Assembly (NCBI GenBank): GCA_903813345.2
Contig: CAIIXF020000002.1
Span: 12,234,150 to 12,298,149, forward strand
From: Owenia fusiformis
Lineage: Eukaryota; Annelida; Polychaeta; Sabellida; Oweniidae
Direction: 5' to 3'
DNA length: 64,000 bases
Shown here one piece after another: positions 60,656 to 64,000 of the stretch; within the stretch, counting starts at the first letter, position 1, and each line of letters opens with the position of its first letter. The position numbers and the translations under genes are program-made. The notes beneath the pieces are model-generated. The model did not search any database. It was not told where the DNA came from and worked only from the letters and a program-made list of their open reading frames with translations.

Positions 60656-62607
60656 CTTTTATATTAGATTCAGAGCAGATTCCGTTGTGCAATCAAAGGA
60701 GGGTTTGCCCCGATGATTCTCTCATGACCTCCTTTCACCAAGAGTGTAGTTAACCTAGCGAGCTTGGGACCCAGAGTGACAATGTAATCTGTCACAGGAT
60801 TTCCACTAAAATTGCTCTTATGGTTTGAAGACCTCTACACTTAAAGTTTTAAGTTTACAATATCTTGTTTCTGTGTCACAAAGTTTTAAAACTACATCAG
60901 CTTGTAGACGCCAATAAATAATCTTATTGAAAGAGGAGGGGAAACCCAAGACCTTAGCACCCTTGTTCTTTGATGTTTGACCAGATGGTTTCCGAATACC
61001 GGACGCCATTGTGTTGTTTTAATGACTGTTAGCATATTCCTTACATATTTCTTTATCTTGATGTGAAATAACAATAATAATAAGTTTGTTTAGAAAATTT
61101 TGAAAACAACATTGAATGACGTCAATACACATTCACATTATAGACGTCATCTCTGAACCCTGGGCTTTTCCCCCTCTTATTGATTACACTCTCAGGCAGA
61201 GTAGTATACAAGTGGTACCATCTTTGAATGCATTGATGAACATTTTACTATTGCATGGCCTTTATCATAATAATTTAACAATTTCTTATCACAAAAATTT
61301 GAATTGTGCTACAGAGCCAAACATGTGCTCAAGAGGCAATGTAAAGAGGAAAATTTGCAAAATTAAATCATTCTTTTTGGTCTACACCCAGTGTTTTACC
61401 TAAGCGTCGGACCAGCGGACAAATCCGGCGATGTTGACCCGGGACTGGTGAGTTATTTCAGCCAGCCAGTCCACAAGACTGTCCATGTCCGATGGCTAAG
61501 ATATGCACCAAATTCTTACCTCAAACATTGGTCCGATCTATGTATTTCATTTATTCAAAATTGTACTCATCTTCGCATTGAAACTCTTGAAAAAAATTTA
61601 CAAATAAAGTTTCAGATCTGCAAAGGAGGATAAATGTTGCAGCATTATTTATCAAGCTAAACCAGCTAAAAGCTGTTGAAATGAATTGTAGATAGTAACC
61701 TCATGGAAAAAATATTCCATTCGGTGTAAAATTTCTGATTATCAGAAACACATTATAAACTGGGAATTCTAACAGGAGCCATTCATTTCTGTCCACTACA
61801 ATATTGAATGAAGAGAATAATATATAAGTAAAAAATTACCCTTGAAATTGGATGGGAATTTAATAAATTGAATGACTACACTATAGTGAAAACTGAATTT
61901 ATTTTTGTCAAGTGTAGTCGAAGTAAGTTCCGGTTTTGGTATTCATATTTTTGATTTTTTTAATTTATTTTGGAACTGTTGGGAAATTTGGTCAATTTTT
62001 GATAAAAATATAATACTGGTATTGAAGCAGGTGATGATGAGAATAATAACAGGGCTACGAAAAATGAGACATGACAAGGAACGTAAAAATAGGGCTAGTA
62101 GGCCTACCAGTCATGGTAATTCTTTAATATTTTAAGGACTGGTTAGTTTTCACTTGGACTGGTGATATAACAGAAGTTACAGGTCTAGGTGACCGATGAT
62201 GCTTTGCCTGGACTGGTTGAAATAATGATTTTGCCAGCCCATTGGTCCTGTGAGTTGTGTTCGCTTAGGAAAATCACTGTCTACACCTGCAAGAAAAAAT
62301 TGTTAAGACACAAGCCATGGCTCATTTAAAAACGAAAAATCAAAACATTGAAAAAATGTGTGATAAGACCCCTTCTCCTGTGGCCTGGCTCAAATTAACA
62401 TGTATATTAACATAATCAGTTTTAATACAGTATTTTACAATCAAGTGCTGGGCAATGGCTACTAACATATTAGGGCTGACAGTAAACTGCTTTTCAGATG
62501 TAAAATTCTAGCAGAAAATATGTCAAAATAAGGAAAATCTTAACAATTATTTCATACATATCAAGGCATAGTATGTCTCTTCATATTGATGTTTGCACTG
62601 TACTTTT
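60656..62607. other. Non-coding DNA with weak open frames
   Basis: No gene can be supported. A minus-strand frame (61009-60818) starting MASGIRKPSG and a plus-strand frame (61391-61633) are slightly GC-richer than the surroundings but match nothing I recognise. Words such as ggactggt recur near 61440-61480 and 62140-62220. Confidence 0.4.
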
Positions 62608-64000
62608 TAACCATGGTTCATACTGGTACCCATACTGGTGTATGGTTGACCATGCTTCATATTGGTACCCATACTGGCGTATGGTTGACCATGGTGCATA
62701 TTGGTACCCATACTGGCGTATGGTTGACCATGATGTATATTGGTACCCATACTGGCGTATGGTTGACCATGGTTCATATTGATACCCATACTGGCGTATG
62801 GTTGACCATGGTCCATATTGGTGTCCACACTGGAGAATGGTTGACCATGGTCCATATTGGTGTCCACACTGGAGAATGGTTGACCATAATTCATATTGGC
62901 ATCCATATTGGGGAATGTTTAACCATGATTCATAGTGGGCTCCATAGTGGAGAATGGTTGACCATAATTCATATTGGTGTCCACATTGGAGAATGGTTGA
63001 CCTTAATTCATATTGGCATCCATATTGGGGAATGTTTAACCATGATTCATAGTGGGCTCCATAGTGGAGAATGGTTGACCATGGTTCATATTGGTGTCCA
63101 CACTGGAGAATGGTTGACCATAATTCATATTGGCATCCATATTGGGGAATGTTTAACCATGATTCATAGTGGGCTCCATAGTGGAGAATGGTTGACCATA
63201 ATTCATATTGGTGTCCACACTGGAGAATGGTTGACCATAATTCATATTGGCATCCATATTGGGGAATGTTTAACCATGATTAATAGTGGGCTCCATAGTG
63301 GAGAATGGTTGACCATGGTTCATATTGGTGTCCACACTGGAGAATGGTTGACCATAATTCATATTGGCATCCATATTGGGGAATGTTTAACCATGATTCA
63401 TAGTGGGCTCCATAGTGGAGAATGGTTGACCATGGTTCATATTGGTGTCCACACTGGAGAATGGTTGACCGTAATTCATATTGGCATCCATATTGGGGAA
63501 TGTTTAACCATGATTCATAGTGGGCTCCATAGTGGAGAATGGTTGACCATGGTTCATATTGGTGTCCACACTGGAGAATGGTTGACCATAATTCATATTG
63601 GCATCCATATTGGGGAATGTTTAACCATGATTCATAGTGGGTTCCATAGTGGAGAATGGTTGACCATGATTTATATTAGTGTCCATACTGGAGAATGTTT
63701 GACCATGATTCATAATGGGATACATAGTGTAGAATGGTTGACTATGGTTTATAGTTGTGCCTATACTGGACAATTTTAACCATGCATCAAATAAGTGTCC
63801 ATACTGGGGAATGGTTGACCATGATTCATATTGGTGGCCATAGTGGAGAATGGTAGACCATGCTCAACATTGGTGTCCATACATAAGAATGGTAGACCAT
63901 AATTAACACTTGGTCCATATTGAAAAATGGGTTACCAAGATTATCATTTGAGTCCATAATGTAGAATGGTGGTCAATAATTCACATTGGTACCTATAAAG
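62608..64000 (+). repeat. 39-bp minisatellite with 117-bp higher-order repeats, running off the window
   Basis: The 39-bp unit contains ggttgaccatggttcatatt followed by ggtgtccacactggagaat. The first five or so copies (62608-62815) are of one type (cccatactggcgtatgg). From about 62880 to 63660, three variants repeat as a 117-bp block about six times, then the array decays towards the window end. As 39 is a multiple of three, one plus frame stays open for 397 codons (62586-63779) and a minus frame for 99. The peptide is a plain repeat (GVHTGEWLTMVHI type), so I annotate a satellite and not a gene. Confidence 0.93.

Noticed and set aside
61391-61633. Frame beginning MFYLSVGPADKSGDVDPGL
   Set aside because: Only its first third is GC-richer; the rest is AT-rich and unlike protein. 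No splice or domain support.
62586-63779. HTGEW-containing repeat frame as a zinc-finger array
   Set aside because: HTGE resembles the linker of C2H2 fingers, but there are no cysteine pairs at finger spacing and the period is 13 residues, not 28. It is a minisatellite.

Overview
This is a eukaryotic window: AT-rich, with large introns and GT-AG splicing, and no bacterial gene layout. The one host gene that can be assembled is an animal DLC1/STARD13-type Rho GTPase-activating protein (SAM, RhoGAP and START domains). The large introns, frequent tacatgta-type motifs, many minisatellites and a chromodomain-bearing Ty3/Gypsy element fit an invertebrate, perhaps a lophotrochozoan such as a bivalve. 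The species call is inference only.

Layout. Positions 1-17924 are mostly non-coding. They hold a compact GC-rich inverted-repeat element (850-1522), a 32-bp minisatellite (6551-7063), a 30-bp minisatellite (16569-16793), several copies of a dispersed repeat, and two protein-like minus-strand segments that I could not identify (7136-7372 and 9536-9644). The DLC1-like gene runs on the + strand from a first coding exon at 17925 to a stop at 47997. It has 14 coding exons, with splice phases that match throughout and a total of 3390 nt (1129 residues plus stop). Its first intron is 18.2 kb. Its 3' flank carries a 55-bp tandem array.

From 49966 onward the window is dominated by mobile and repeated DNA: a 630-bp Tc1/mariner-type element with a broken transposase; a 31-bp satellite built on a perfect palindrome; and a roughly 0.6-kb inverted-repeat element split by a 7.86-kb Ty3/Gypsy retrotransposon on the minus strand (52644-60503). 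The retrotransposon looks young. Its two 511-bp LTRs appear identical by eye, it is flanked by a 4-bp TTAC duplication, and its gag and pol frames are intact. Gag and pol lie in the same frame, separated by one TGA that is followed after 8 nt by a 10-bp stem-loop, which suggests readthrough expression. Pol ends in a chromodomain. The window ends in a 39-bp minisatellite with a 117-bp higher-order period (about 62608-64000) that stays open in one frame for 397 codons.

How it works together. The host protein should switch off Rho at focal adhesions: the SAM, tensin-binding-like and LD-like motifs place it, RhoGAP acts, and START may bind lipid. The retrotransposon and the DNA elements are independent of it and show at least one case of nested insertion. 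I see no RNA genes and no CRISPR array.
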